Positions 12,830-25,700 of a DNA stretch of 64,000 bases are shown in pieces. Both the position numbers and the translations under genes were made by a program. Each line of letters begins with the position of its first letter. Positions within the stretch are counted from its first letter, which is position 1. Source of the stretch: Tyto alba (Eukaryota; Chordata; Aves; Strigiformes; Tytonidae); the NCBI RefSeq assembly GCF_018691265.1, contig NW_024881316.1:28331319-28395318 (forward strand), written 5' to 3'. The notes beneath the pieces are model-generated. The model had not been told where the DNA came from, did no database searches, and saw only the letters and a list, made by a program, of their open reading frames with translations.

Positions 12830-13385
12830 ATCCTGACCTAAGCGAAATGACCAAACGCGTACACACCTGGGTGCCGTTATGGCCCCCTCACCCCCTCCTG
12901 GGAGACAGGTAATTGACTTGGTTTGGACCTTCCCCAAAATCACTTGTTGCAAACCTTTTCCTTTTCTCACCTGATCTCCAAGAGGTTACATCCAATCAGT
13001 ATTACAACATCTATACAACATCTATAGAGTAAATTAAGCATGGTGAAGGCCCATTCTCTGGCCATAAGGCCAACTGGCACGGTCTAGCATATCTTCAAGA
13101 ACAGGCTGGCTCCATCCAAACTGTTATTGGGAATGGTCTCTTGCCCTAGTCAAGCCTGGGAATTACTTGGGAAAGTAAAAAATAGTTGGGAATTATTTGG
13201 GACAGTAAAAATTAGGTGGCCAAGCTTAAAATTAAGACAAGGACCTCTATAACCAACATTATAAATACTCAAATTCCTACTTGTTGGGCCGTTGCCCTGG
13301 CACTGTTCAATCTACTACTACAGATGTAGCCCAGGTGGCAGTATTGTCAAATACAATATTCTTGTGCGTTGTTTTGATAGCATGC
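12830..13385 (+). mobile_element. Probable LTR relic of an endogenous retrovirus
   Basis: This stretch has the composition of an LTR rather than of the surrounding AT-rich DNA. It has a CpG-containing left part (aaacgcgtac, gtgccgttatgg) and a pair of 30-bp tandem units at 13157-13216. TATAAA lies at 13260-13265, followed by a GC-richer segment (gggccgttgccctggcac) and an AATACA-containing right end near 13350. That order (U3, TATA, R, polyadenylation-like signal) matches avian ERV LTRs, ERVL-like ones in particular. I could not place exact TG/CA ends or a target-site duplication, so the boundaries are approximate and the family is not certain. A repeat-library search would settle it. Confidence 0.45.
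13157..13216. repeat. Two tandem 30-bp units inside the probable LTR
   Basis: Units at 13157-13186 and 13187-13216 both start tgggaatta and match at about 26 of 30 positions. Short tandem duplications of this kind are frequent in retroviral U3 enhancer regions, which fits their place upstream of the TATAAA at 13260. Confidence 0.75.
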
Positions 13386-13599
13386 TGGTAAGCAACAAAT
13401 GCACAGAAGCACAGCAGGTCTAGCAAAATTCTGACTGAAGTAAAAATTAATGATAGTATGAGATTTAAGCTTATTGAGGTTTCCTTTGCAAGAGGCCTGT
13501 GTGAAAAGTATTAACAGTAAGAGGAAGTCATTGTTTAATTAAATTGCTTTGTTTTTTTCTCATCTTGCCCTCTTTTTTTTATTCTTATTTTTTCTCTCA

Positions 13600-14310
13600 C
13601 ATGCATATAAGTGTTCCTGATGGATCCAGCAAAGACCTGTTCATCCCCATATGCTGGTTCCAGCACTGGCCCAAATGGATGCTGCTGGAAACACGGCAAA
13701 TACATAGATTGCCTAGAATACCTTCCCAGCTTCGCGCAATCAGCACTTAAGGGACTTCCTGAGCTGGAAGTTTAATCTAGACCATCATTTTTAATAGCCA
13801 GCAGTGGATCTATCCTCTATGGATTCATCTAATCTTCTGTGAACCCATTTATACTGATAGCCTCTACTGCATCCTGTGCCAATGCACCTCACAATTTAAT
13901 TATGCTTTATTTGAAAAAGAATTTCCTTTTTGTTTGTTTATCAGGATGCCTGATAACTTAATTAGGTGCCCCTAGTTCTTTGGTTGTGAAAAATCATGGA
14001 TCTTCGATCCCTATTCACTATGTCTATTTCATTTATAATTATGCAGACATTTAGCATATCCCTGCCTCAGTCCTCTCTTTTCCAAACTGAGGAATAAATT
14101 GGTTTAGTATATTATTGTGGCAAAGCCATTCTAAATCTTTCATCATCCTTCTCACTCTTCTCTACATTTCTGTTACTCTGCTATGCCATTTTCAGACATA
14201 GCAGCCAGAAATTCAAACAGCTTTGCAGCATGGGTTTTTCTAGTGGCATGATGCAGTTACCTTCATTTTTTCTATTTTTTTTTTTTTTTAATATTTTCAT
14301 CTGCCCATTT
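13600..14310 (-). mobile_element. Ancient CR1-group LINE 3' region, reverse strand
   Basis: Read on the reverse strand, this stretch follows the 3' third of an old CR1 subfamily that is abundant in turtles and crocodilians and survives as relics in birds. Recognisable segments, in plus-strand terms, are tttttaatagccagcagtgg, ggatctatcctctatgg, a tgaaaaagaatttcctttttg stretch, aggtgcccctagttcttt and cctgcctcagtcctctcttt. The element's 3' end is at the left, near 13.6 kb. Similarity fades after 14.23 kb, and a 15-base T run at 14275 sits inside its upper end. Divergence is high and no reading frame remains. Confidence 0.8.
14275..14289 (+). repeat. T15 run
   Basis: Uninterrupted 15 T inside the upper end of the ancient reverse-strand CR1. 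Confidence 0.9.
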
Positions 14311-17009
14311 CATAACTCAGAGAATTCGTTATTCATATTAAGTTGTGCCCAAGAGAGACAATTTGTTTGGCTTTCCAAACACAAATACATTTCTCTTTTA
14401 TATTACTCTAATAAATATTGAAGAATCCCAGCATTTTACTTTGCTTGGGCCACTACCAAGACTGTTAAAAGCAAATAATCACAGTCCCCACCACCTGAAG
14501 AGCAGAACTGAGGAATTCCTGATCTCCTGCTTTCATCCAGCCTGTCCACTTTTATATAGCATAGTTCCAGATAGCAGGACTGTGGAACCAGGCTTCAGCG
14601 ATCAGAGAGTAGCCAGGCACACAGCCTATTAAATAAAGTAGAGGAAACTGGCTGCATCCCTCAGGTCCTCTCTCAGAAAAAGTGTAAAACGAACTATATT
14701 GCAGGGATCACAGAAGTTGTCAGGGGTTGTCTTGGTCTTGGCATCACCAACTCCTGCCTCTCAGCTTTTGGCAGCTGAAAATAATCCATAAAACATGGGT
14801 TGCCTTAGCAATATTGTGGTGATCACCCTGAAAGGCTTTGGTTCCCCACAGCAATTGTTTCTGAGCCAGCCAGGGTCATTTTGCTCCTTGGAAGCCTTTC
14901 TGAGCTGCCTTATCCCTTTTGCCCCAGAGATCTACAAGTTCCTCTTCCCTGCCCCTATTCAAGCAATAAATGAAAAAAAAAGTGCTGGATAATGCTGTGG
15001 AGTGTTAAATTAGATTCATTTTTCAGTCATTCTAGAATTTAAACGACCAATTCCGTTAAGTAGCTCTATCTCTCCTTATCAAAATTAACAAATGACTGCA
15101 AGTAAAAAGAGTGAGCCAGTGATAACACATTGTGTTCAGACATGGTTCCGTGTGATCGTGCACTTCAAATAGCCTAGGAAATTCCTAAAAGCCCTTTCTT
15201 CCTCAATTTTTCACAGCTGAATGACTGTGTCAAGCTCCTGAATGAGCCATTTACCTTTTATTGCTTTTCAGGATCTGTGAGAGGAATTCCAAATCTATAT
15301 TAAAAAGTGGGAATATTAAAGAGTATATTAGCTAATAATTGTGAATAATGACCCTTATTCTGTGAGCCCAAGACATCTGGATACCCCAGAAAAACCTTTA
15401 GCTATTCCCTCCTACTGATCTTCAGAATCCATCCTTTTTCCTCCCCCCAGGTAACATGCAGCAGCTGCCTTTTTTATGCATTCATCTTCCACCTGCTGTG
15501 ACAGCTCTTGGAAGGACTTGCAGCTTTCTCCACAGTGGACACCTGAGGAGGTCCCAGAAATGTATCTTGAGCCTTGGCAGTGAGTAAATAGAAAATGCGT
15601 GTCAGAAACACTGTTAGAATGATTTTGCACAGCTGTAAAGGTTTAACTGTGGTGTCAGAGAAGTAAAATGCTTACTGAGTCTATCAAAATACCTGAAGAA
15701 ATTATATGAAAACATACTTAAAAGAGACAAAGGTGAGGAAGAATGCCAGGACAATGTGCAGGACAAAGTCCAGTAGTAAGAGAGGAGTGTACAAGTCAGA
15801 AAACTTGGCTTATACCTCTCCAAGATATACACAAAAAATGTCCCTGGATCTCCCTGGTTTGTGAATAGAAAACACAGGATCTTCTTCTTACTGGATGAGT
15901 ATAGATATTTAATGATCTTTCTACCTCACATATGCATGGAAAATGGAACTGACATTTAGGAAAAATAAACTAGATAAGATTAGTCTTTTCAATATATTTC
16001 AAATGCACTTTGATGAAAAGCATTTCTTTAAGACTCTCCTTAAAAATTACTGAGATCTCTAATGTTAAACGATGTTTGACAGAACACAGGTTTTAGAACC
16101 TTTCAATTTTTAGGTGAAAAATAGATATGCTCACACTATATTTACTCTACTGTTTGGTAAAAGCCACAACCAGATCTACAACAATTACTACTAGTGGGTG
16201 ATGGCATTCTTTTTTTACAGCTTTGTTTTACGGTAGGGCAAAAGGTCTGAGCACTGTCCCTGTCTTTCGTATATTCAATAAATAAGATCTTTTACCATTA
16301 GAGAACAACTGTATATGTTACACTGATCCAGCATGGTAGGAGACATTTAGCATGAAAAACCTATGACCCTGCTGGGATGTGAGGGCAAAGTCAATAGTTC
16401 CCCTGAAAACTGAAATTAGCTATTAGTGGCTGCAGCCTTGAAAACTCTCAGTAAGGCCTTTTGACATGAGGTGATGAAGGTCTATATTACCAGAGATGGG
16501 ATGCATATGGGTTTTTCTGTATGTGAAATGTTGAAAGGAGAGCAGGGGGAGGGCTCAATTATATTCATTCCTACACAGGCCAATTTTGGTGAGGATTTCT
16601 GTGAACACTTAAGTGCTGGGGCGATATGATTGGAAGCTTATGTTTTTTCCTTATCTAGTAAATATGATTACATAAAATATAATATGTTGCTTCCTTTTGG
16701 CAATTTAAGCAGATATGGAATGCCAGTACCTTTTAAATAAGCCATTTTTCCCTCACAAAAATAGTGATAACCACAACATGGTTTCTTCCTAGTAAGAATC
16801 ACAGGTCTGGAGCAGCTGTAGCAGGCAAAGACTGATGGATCAGGATGCCTCATTTTTTTGTCCTATCTTTTCATCGTCTTGTGGATACTACTGAAGTTAT
16901 GCTTAGCAGCTCAGATTCATCCCTCAGACTGAATGTATTTTCCAGTGATTGGTCATTAGGTCCTACACCTGCCCCCCCCGCAACCTCCCCAACATACTTG
17001 CAATGCAAG
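14311..17009. other. Non-coding DNA, no gene seen
   Basis: Mixed composition. The first 100 bp may still belong to the ancient CR1. An eight-C run lies near 16973. Nothing else is recognised. Confidence 0.55.
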
Positions 17010-17175
17010 TCTTGACGTCTCATCTGCTTCCTTTCATCTTTCTCATCTTTAACCTGTTCCCTTGTCCCATATTTCTAATTTTTCCATCTCCTTCAGAGAT
17101 ATGCTTTATTTTTTTCTTCTTTTCCCTTTTAACCCTCTCCCACCATTCTCTTGTTTCTTCCTCCTCTTCTTCCAA
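17010..17175 (+). repeat. Polypyrimidine-rich tract
   Basis: About 165 bp is dominated by C and T on the plus strand (cttcctttcatctttctc, tttttcttcttttccctttt, tttcttcctcctcttcttcc). It is low-complexity with no unit. It explains the 109-codon, serine- and phenylalanine-rich frame through it, which is not a gene. Confidence 0.75.
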
Positions 17176-19779
17176 TCTCAGCTATAGTACTATTGAGGTA
17201 CAAGTAATACGTCACAGGTTAAAGCTCACCCGAATATACTGTGCATGCATGTATACTCCCAACTGTATGCTATACTGAGTTATTTATACCACAAGGTCTT
17301 TAACGAAGGACTGCAAGTAATTAGAAAGAGCAAAGAAACTGTTTTCCCTTCCCATAGCAATTTTCAACTACAAAGCAAAAAAATCCCAATTTAGAATTAA
17401 TTTAAGATTAATACAATTGTTAAGTGAGAGTCTAAAATGAAAGAAACTTCAATATTTCCAAAATAATTCCACCTTTTTCACAAGTTAAAAGAGATCTGAA
17501 GCAACAAATGTTCGAGCTGGAAAGATGAAACTTCTAAAAATGTCAAAATGGGGTGCTTCAACAATTGAAAACCTCTGGTTTACACCTGTATTTTTACCTG
17601 AAAAGGGTATTTGTTTGAAACTGACCCATAAACAATTTCAGCTTCAGAAAGGCTGTGCTTTACAAAGAAAAGGCTTCTACCAGCTACCTCGCCACAGAGA
17701 GCTTTCTCACTAATGCATTTGTTTAGCACTCTGCACAGTGGGTGCAACCCTCCTCAGGTCCTCTCTGGTTGCTTTAGAAATCGTGTAATATATAGCACGT
17801 ATTTCTGTGATTGTTTAGGATACACAGACACACTGACATGTTACATTTCAAAACCCATCACACCAAGGCTGAGGTGGACCTTTCTGTTTGTTGGTTGTGA
17901 CATTTGACTACAGCCTGTGCAGCTGCTGGGTTATTTGGACATTCCCTATGACACAAACAGAAATGAAGGTGAGGGAGAACCAGTTTTGTGTGTGGCCAGT
18001 GAAATCGAAAAGCAAAATGCTAAGGTATGTATTGCGAGGTGGGCAGAATCAGTATTTAGGATGTTGCAAAAAGGTGTGCAGATGCTTGGCAAGTTCCTAA
18101 TCCTAAAGTTCGCTGGATTGGTCTCACCAAAAGACATGAATGTTTCATTTCATTTCCCAAGCATAGGCTTTTCACTGAAGTACTATGCAGCCTGGAAACA
18201 CTTGTCTGCTACTGTTAATGGAGAGGAGCAGGCAGCTCTGGGTTGATCTGGGTCCAGCCTACCTCTCCAGGGACTCAGAGGGGTGCTGGGTGGCTGGGCT
18301 CTTCACCTCCACTCCTCAGTTGAGGGCTTAAAGTAAAATGACATTAAACCAGATTGTCATGATGAGTTAAATAGGAATTGAGAAACTGAAGACAAATATT
18401 TGCTCTCTCAGCAAAGATGTTATTTGTTCAGATCACCTCACTATCTGAATTTACATTTGTAGCTGCTACACTGGGAGGGGGATGACCTAAATTTCTTCCG
18501 CATTTAGGTGTTGCCAATCCTACTTGTGCTACAGAAGCAAAATAGTTCCCAACCTTGTTCACTGGAAGAGTTTCTCAACTGAGGTCTGTATGTGGACAAA
18601 TACACATGCAGAGCCAAAGTCACTGACATGAATGTGGGCTCTTTCAACACCTGTATCTGCAAAACACTAAAGGTACTTTGGACATATGTCAGCCCAGACT
18701 TTTTCTGCCCTGGCAACAATGCATGGTCAGAAATACATCCAGCTTATTCTTCGGAGGAACTCACATAGCTGACAAATTCAACCAAGACAATATTTAATAA
18801 TAATGGCTTAGATATCAGATCAAATTTTGATGGTTTAATGTGCTTAAGCATATCAGCTCTGCTGAGTGTAACTATCCATCTGCCTGTAAGGTAAGTCAAA
18901 TTAGTTAAGCCATAGAGTGGGGGTAAAAGTACCTGTAATTAGTTCATATTTGCTAATAGTATAACAGTGTAAACAAGTTCAGTTACCAAAGCTCAGCAGA
19001 CACATGATCACTTGTTAAACTACAGCAACCCAGTGGTGTGGCAGGACCCTCACTTTGATCTGGTTATCACAGATACAAAATATACAGGGAACTAACACAT
19101 CATTGAATTTACAGTTACATTTGGGCAGTATCATTACGTTGAACACAGTATCTTTCAATTGCAATCCATTTTTTACATCATCTTACTATAGTAACTGCTT
19201 AGGACATACATAAACATTTGCTGTTTGCTGGGATGTTACGTACAGTCATGCAGTATTTAAGCCATAGCTGCATTTTCAGGGGAAGGAGTAGAAAAGCTTG
19301 TATGAGGGTCTTCAAGCTCACATTACAAATGGAAAACAAATTATTACTGTTGGGCCCATTTTGATGCTCCATATCTTTGTTTATTCAAGGCCATAAACAG
19401 GGCCACCAGAAAGGTCAGAGAGCTGCAAATGGAATACTGAGATTTTCATTTCTGAGAGCATTGCTCAAATCAAGCCCAGGCTGGTAGTGACAAACACACT
19501 GGCTGAAAATGAATTAGCAAATTCTGTCAATTTCCACAGGAGAGGTGTCCATCACTACAAAACTTTCACCTCCCCTTGTTGTCTCAGAATGAAAGGGCAA
19601 GGGGAATAAAATAACCTGTCAGCTTCTCACCCCATCAGAATCAAGTCACATCAGCAAGACAGTACTGGGAATCTTGCCTCCACGTACCCATTATTCACCC
19701 ATGCAATTGGATATGGTTCCTAGGCTGTCATTCTGAACTCTTGAGGACATTTGTGAGTGTTTTAAAATGCAAAGCTGGT

Positions 19780-20080
19780 TTTGTTCTATAGAAATCCATG
19801 AGTAAGGCCTCCACATTTTTAGCAATTTGGTCTCCCAGTAATGGGATTTAAAATGAGTTTAAATCAGTGCTTAATTTCTGCTCTTTCAGGACAATGGCAG
19901 TGATTAGTAGTAATGTTTGACTTCCAGTTCCACTCTTTTTATGCAGCTGTAATGCTGTCTGCATTTGACTGCTGCTTTAATGATTACTAATGACTTTATT
20001 TTGAAAGTAATATAACTTTTTGTATTCATTCCCTGGACTCTGAGCAAAAAGCTAATTTGAGTTGAATTACGTAGTCTGTT
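19780..20080. promoter_or_regulatory. Candidate conserved non-coding element
   Basis: This is repeat-free, mixed-composition DNA with several homeodomain-like cores (gcttaat, taatga, gattacta, gtgattagtag). Such clusters are usual in distal enhancers, but the motifs are short and common by chance. Confidence is low. Confidence 0.2.
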
Positions 20081-20575
20081 CATACAAGACCTTCAGTTGG
20101 TTAAACTTTGTTTTGAGTCAGACCAAAGGAAAATGGCAAAGGCACAGAAAACACTTGATGTATTTACACACGGCAGGAAGAACATGACTGTGTGAAAGTG
20201 GCAGCTAAAACTAGTTACAGCACAAAGATCCTGGCAAGCATCATGTATGGGTGACTTTCTAGACATCAGTTTCTATCATTGAAAGCATTTAATGGGTTAA
20301 AGTTTACTGCTGAACACTCAGTTCTTTAAGAGGAATTATCTCCCACAGGACATCAATTTGGATGATCCTCTATGGAAGCACCGAGGGCTACATTCTGTGC
20401 TATACACATGACTGCAGTTTCTTATTCAAAACATAACCTCTGAGCATGCCTTATTGTACACAACCCATCCTTTTGGATTTCCTGAGGAACTTTTACATGA
20501 CTTACTCCTTGATGGATAAATTAAGCTGGGGGGTTTTATTGCTGTGGGGAGTTTTGTTGTTATTGTTGTTTTTCC

Positions 20576-20590
20576 TTTTTTTTTTTTTTT
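20576..20590 (+). repeat. T15 run
   Basis: Uninterrupted 15 T. It follows a GTTTTGTTGTTATTG-type T/G-rich stretch. Confidence 0.9.
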
Positions 20591-21040
20591 CCTGTTTTTT
20601 CTACTCTTAGAAAATATCAACTCATTGAGATCTAAATTTTTTTTTTCATGAACATATCAATTTTGATGAAGGTTTCCTCTTCCAGTCAAAGAGAGAAGGA
20701 AATCTGCCTTAGAAGAACTTGCTAATTTTGGCACTGATTCAGCCTAGGAGAAGCAGCTGTCAGCTGTTACTTTATCTGGGTCAGGTTTGGGGTTAGAAAG
20801 CAAGTCCCTCACACTCTGATCAAGCGCTTCAAGTATCTTGATGTTCTGGCCTTGATCTTTCCTAGTTTCTTCTGTTGGAGCTCTTTAAATGTATTTAAAT
20901 GAGTAAATATTCGTTAAGACGGAGGCTATTCAGCATGCCAAAAGTCAAGTAATGTCAAGAAGAATAGGAAAACTAGAAGAATGTGTCTGGGTTACTCGTA
21001 TTGCCACCATGAGCCATACTCCTCTTCAGCTTTTTATTAA

Positions 21041-21071
21041 AGAAAAAAAAGCAAAAAAGCAAAAAGCAAAG
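21041..21071 (+). repeat. A-rich AAAAAGC repeat beside the decayed LTR
   Basis: Three or four imperfect A(5-8)GC units end about 8 bp before the decayed LTR at 21079. Confidence 0.65.
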
Positions 21072-21078
21072 CTTCAGT

Positions 21079-21436
21079 TTCTGCTAGTTCTGGCTGGGAT
21101 GGAGCTAGCTTTCTTCATGCCAGCCCATAGGGAAGAGTAGGAGGAAGGGGGGACATTTGTGGTTATGGAATTTGTCTTCCCAGGCAATCGTCAAGGGTGC
21201 TGAGTCCCTGCTTCTCAGGGACGGGCTGGACACCTGCCTGCTGATGGAAAGCAGTGAATGAATTACTCTGTTTTCTTTGCTTGCATATGCAGCTCTTGCT
21301 TTCTCTCTTAAGCTGACGTTATCTTGGTCCACAAGTCTTCTCACCTTCCTTCTATTTTCTCCCTTTACCGTGGGAGAGGGGAGTGAGTGAGCAGCTGTGT
21401 GGGTGTTTGGCTGCTGGCTGGGGTCAACTCCCCACA
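21079..21436 (+). mobile_element. Decayed, internally deleted solo LTR of the same family as 50.8 kb
   Basis: The left end (ctgctagttctggctggg) and the right end (ggctggggtcaactccccaca region) align to the two ends of the LTR at 50846-51426. The central R/U5 part is also recognisable, including a G-run followed by acat, a tgaatgaat stretch and a caagtcttctcacctt stretch. About 220 bp of U3, including the TATA box, is missing after position 21115. The AATAAA is replaced by a ttaagctg-like sequence. It is therefore a dead relic on the same strand as the younger copy. Flanking cagtt/gagtt match at four of five bases, a weak target-site duplication. A 169-codon frame on the opposite strand crosses this LTR and is not a gene. 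Confidence 0.75.
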
Positions 21437-22064
21437 GAGTTTTGTTGCAGTTCTGAAAACTTGTGATCCTGACAGGTCTTGTGACAGTGAAAAACTGTTT
21501 CCTGTTCAGACCAGTACAAGGCAAATGTTCAGTCCTCCAAATAAGAACAGTACCTGTTTGAATATTATCCGCACTTACTTTGAAATTACCATCATTTGCA
21601 TCACCTAAATGCAAAAATATTAGGATATAATTTTACTGCTCATTTAATGAAAGAGGAGGAGAAGGGGTCTTTTCTCCACAGAACTTCATCTAAAGTTTTC
21701 AGATTTATAGATAAAAGCAGAATTATCAGTGGCTAAAACTTACCACCTTTGAAAGAAATAGAACAGAACATACTGTAGTGGAATGCTTTCACTGGTACAA
21801 AAAGACACTGAGTGTTACACTCAAATCCACTTTCCTGTCCCCTGCCCCCAGAATTTGACTGCATCATTTAGGTAGTGAAGGCAGGGCCTCCTATGCTATC
21901 AAGCTCACTTCTGTAGTTTTCCATCTCGCACATGCTGATTAACTGCTTACATCCATCTTCAGCCCTCTGTTCTCACACACATGCACACATTTGCTCAATA
22001 TCTTATGCCTTTCTGTTAAGAATGATTACAGCATGTGTAACTTTAATCTGGTTGGAAATCAACA

Positions 22065-22083
22065 GTTGCTAAGCAATAGCAAC
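22065..22083. promoter_or_regulatory. Inverted repeat with RFX-like half sites
   Basis: GTTGCT at 22065-22070 is followed by AGCAAT one base later and by AGCAAC at 22078-22083, its exact reverse complement. This resembles X-box half sites with unusual spacing and could equally be a chance hairpin. Confidence 0.25.
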
Positions 22084-22660
22084 TCAGGCTTCAGCCACCA
22101 AGAATATACACAGGGTCCTGGTAAAACCTTCCATGAAGCCTGAACAGCAGCAGCTTTGTTGCCATCAGTACTGGAGCTAACTACATCAACTAATCTGCAG
22201 AACTAATTAATGGAAATCACACTTGATGGTAGTATAAATATGTCCATGGATAATGTTGTCCAGGACAACATGTCAGGGCTTGCTTTGCCATTTGCTAAAT
22301 TATGCTACTGGTGTTCTGGACACATGGAACCAGCCGTGGGTAGGCCCAAGAACCTCTAAAACATCCCCAGCTGTTTTCCTTTGTTTGGTTTCTCACTTGA
22401 CAACATCTCTCTTCTTCTCAAAACTCCAAGTAAAAGTTATATATAACAAACAAAACTTCATTAAAATAACTCCCAAACATAGAACTAACATGATACCTGT
22501 AAATCGCTGCTCAGTCTGTGCGTTGTAGTAATTTCTCCTGTTATTTGCTCATTTTGGGATTATGGATTATAAATACTAATATTCTTAATGTACAGAATCT
22601 CTATATGTATGCATTGATCAATGCTAGATTTAATATATAAGTAATGAAAGAACTAATTAA

Positions 22661-22745
22661 TACTAGACTTATTCTAGTAGTTACTCCTAGTAGTATGATA
22701 GTATTAGTATTTCTAATACCTAGTAGAAGAATTATTATTATTATT
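22661..22745. repeat. Cryptic CTAGTA/ATT-rich repeat
   Basis: TACTAG/CTAGTA words recur at irregular spacing (tactagac, ctagtagtta, cctagtagta, cctagtagaa) and end in a short (ATT)n at about 22731-22745. Several words are partly palindromic. It is low-complexity DNA, not a recognised element. Confidence 0.6.
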
Positions 22746-25700
22746 GAAAACAGTTCATTAAGAAAGTGCACAATTTGGAACAGTAAGGCCCTCAAATGAA
22801 AGTCAGGGCAGCCTGATGTAGCCTGAAAATGCTACAGCCATAGAATTTTTCATCCTGGTCTTTTTTTAATGAAAAATAGTAACTTCAAGGATGAGAAACA
22901 CATTTAAAAAGTTAATAAAAGCAACAAAGAAACAAACATTTGGGTGCCATAAGTAGCAAGATACAGGTTTCTCTTGCATAGGTAATGACTTGATCCATGA
23001 ACTGGCAAGTTAATATTATAACAATATACACATAAGACTTCTGGAAAAGAAATCACTAGCCTTCCATTAATAGCAAATAAATGGATATGTAAACAGAGTG
23101 GCCACGCAGGACTGTACTGTCAATATGTATTGAATCCAAGAGACATAATTAATTGGCATATATATTTGTTTCCATTTACAGGAATCAGACGTCCCCTGGA
23201 GATGCATTTAAGACTAAACAGAACACGTGAAATTATGAATAAAAGTAATTTCAATGCTTCAGTCTGTAGTTCATGAAAAGTGCTGCAGATTTTTTTTTCT
23301 CTGTTTATATTATGCAGTCTGTTACTAACTGTCTGAAAGAGTTTCTAGGAATCTTTCAGAAGTAGCCACTGATGCTTTCTGTGGTTGTTTCCACTCTTTT
23401 TGCCTTTCTTCTATTTGACCGTAATTAGGAGGAATATACTAGATCTGTAGAAAGGAAAACATCAGGCTGAAAAATAAAACATCCTTACATCATGAATCAT
23501 TGGATAATCAGACATGAATTTACAGGTATGGTGGTAGAAACGTACTGCCTGCTTGCCAAGTGCAAACTGGAAAAACCTCTAGCCAGCATACTAAGCAGGA
23601 ACATCACGTTTATAACAGATTACTGGAATCCTCCCTGCCTGAAATGTTTAAGACATCCCACTGTAGGAGTATATACGTGACACAGTCTCCGTGATGCTAA
23701 GAGCCTTTTCCACAACTAGCACAAACTTTTTTTGTATAGTCAAGAATATATTTCTCCTATTTTTGATAATTCACATTAAGAAATTATATATTTTTCTTAA
23801 TATTCTCCATTTTCCATGGCCATAAAGTAAAAAAATAGGGGGATAACCTCTCAGAAGGTAGTTGGAAGGATTTTTTATCGTCCTAATTACATGTCTGGCC
23901 TACTTTGATTGCTGAGATTTCACTGCGTGTACCGCTTCACTGAATTCCTTCTTAGATTTTTCTTTATTTAAACATGTAAAATTTTTATTATGACTCCAGA
24001 TTCTTCTTGGTGGTTCCTTTATGAAGTTAACTTTCTTTTTAATATGTGCCCACAACTCACCTTTCCATGAAATAATAGGCCCTATAATAGCCTTGTATGT
24101 CTCAAGCTTGGCTTTTCTGAGTATTTCAAAGCTACCAATTATCTGCTGAGAAAAGCAACAGGCATGCTTACTTTGTACTTGTGCTGTGCCTTAATTAATC
24201 TCCTCATTAAACTGTAAGTAATTAACATTCCCTGTCATTTAAACTGCATTTTTTATATCAGAGATTATTTATCTAAACATGCTCAAGATTTTCTCATCAG
24301 CTAACAACACTGAATTGTTTCACTCCATTAATCTTACATCTATTTCATCATTCTTAGTCTCCTATAACATAATGTATAAATAAAGCCAAAAATTCAGTAC
24401 ATTTATTATAACAGTTGCTTATGCACATACCACTGGTGAGAAAAATGTTAATACCAGCAAAATTAAATGGAGTAATATTTTGTCTGGATTTGTTGAAATG
24501 GGTGAAAGGCCAACATTTGTTTGAAAACACCAATGCTGCTCATAAAAATATCCAGCATTTTCTGGCTCCTGTTCACTGGAGTCAAGATGTTTTATAAAGA
24601 TGTTTTGAACCCAACAAAGCTTCACCAAAACTCAGCAGGAGAAACAAATTCATTTTCCCTTGGATACTTCCTTAGGAACGTGGCTGCAGCCCAGAGACCC
24701 AGTCAGGAAACATTTGCAGCTCTGAGACAGGCTAGCCATGGGAACTACCCAATCTGATAGAATTCTTCTGGCTGAAGAATTTAAAATTTAGGGGGTTTTA
24801 TGTTGAATTAGAATTAAATAGGATTTCAATATCCTTCATGAAGTGAATTTTAATCCCTAGGTCCAGTTACAGCTTTTTATGTGTCTAAAAAATTCATTGT
24901 GTTGGGAAGAAAAAGGGAAGAAAAAGCATCTCCTAAAAAAAATAAATAGCAGAGTTTTTCTGAAAGGAAACAGAAAAAAAAATATTCCTAGAAAAAGAAA
25001 GTGGAGAATAGAGACAAATACAAGTGAGCATGTCTTTTAAAAGGAACTGGTATAAATCTAAGAACCAAAGAAGCTTTAAACAGTTATTTGAATAATAATC
25101 AACAGAATCTGATGACTGATAACTCAGTGCTTCTGTATGATACCAGTTTACTTCTTTACTCTAAATAATAATATCCCTGCACCACAGAAGAATGCAGTGG
25201 TGTCCATCTCCTTCCCCCTAGTCAAGAAATAAATGCAAATGAACAGTTAGGTGTCTAGGACATGAAAGAAGTATGTGTAACTGAATCTAGTCTGGTCTAA
25301 GAAACAGAGGGTCTTATTTCTGTGTTCCATTTTATTTGCCTAGATGACTACCTAAAGACTAAGTATTACTCTTCCCCCTTAATTATTAAAAGTCTAATTG
25401 AGGACAGTTGGAAAGTCTTTCCAACTCAATAATCAGTTAAAATCTGAAAGTAAAAAAGTAACTTTTTAAAAACATAGAAAAGTGGGGGGTTTTTCCCATT
25501 ATTTTTACATTTCAGGTATCTTTTAGTATCAATATTGTATCCGGTATACAAAATAACACTTTTGGCCAAAATTAACCTGTTATTTTTTCAACTGACAATG
25601 ACTTCTGCTTGCCGAATTAATGTGAATTTTGGTGGCTTTGTGTGGGTTACAGAATTGCAGTAGGTGGTGCTACCATCTGCTTTTTGTTTTTCTGCTTTTA

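Larger units (their letters stand above)
17176..21040. other. Non-coding DNA, no gene seen
   Basis: Unique-looking DNA that includes the candidate regulatory stretch at 19.8 kb and a consensus-like splice donor AAGGTAAGT near 18888. A 109-codon frame at 17917-18246 overlaps frames in other phases and shows no domain. Confidence 0.55.

Noticed and set aside
16949..17278. 109-codon forward frame rich in serine, phenylalanine and leucine
   Set aside because: Generated by the polypyrimidine tract.
17917..18246. 109-codon forward frame overlapping other frames
   Set aside because: Three overlapping frames on both strands cover the same place and none has a motif. This is typical of chance openness.
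21105..21614. 169-codon reverse-strand open frame
   Set aside because: About two thirds of it is antisense to the decayed LTR at 21079-21436, and no domain is visible. It is a chance frame in GC-richer retroviral DNA.
25110..25190. Weak MIR-like stretch (taaataataatatccctgc)
   Set aside because: Only the AT-rich low-information part of MIR is similar. The diagnostic core is missing.
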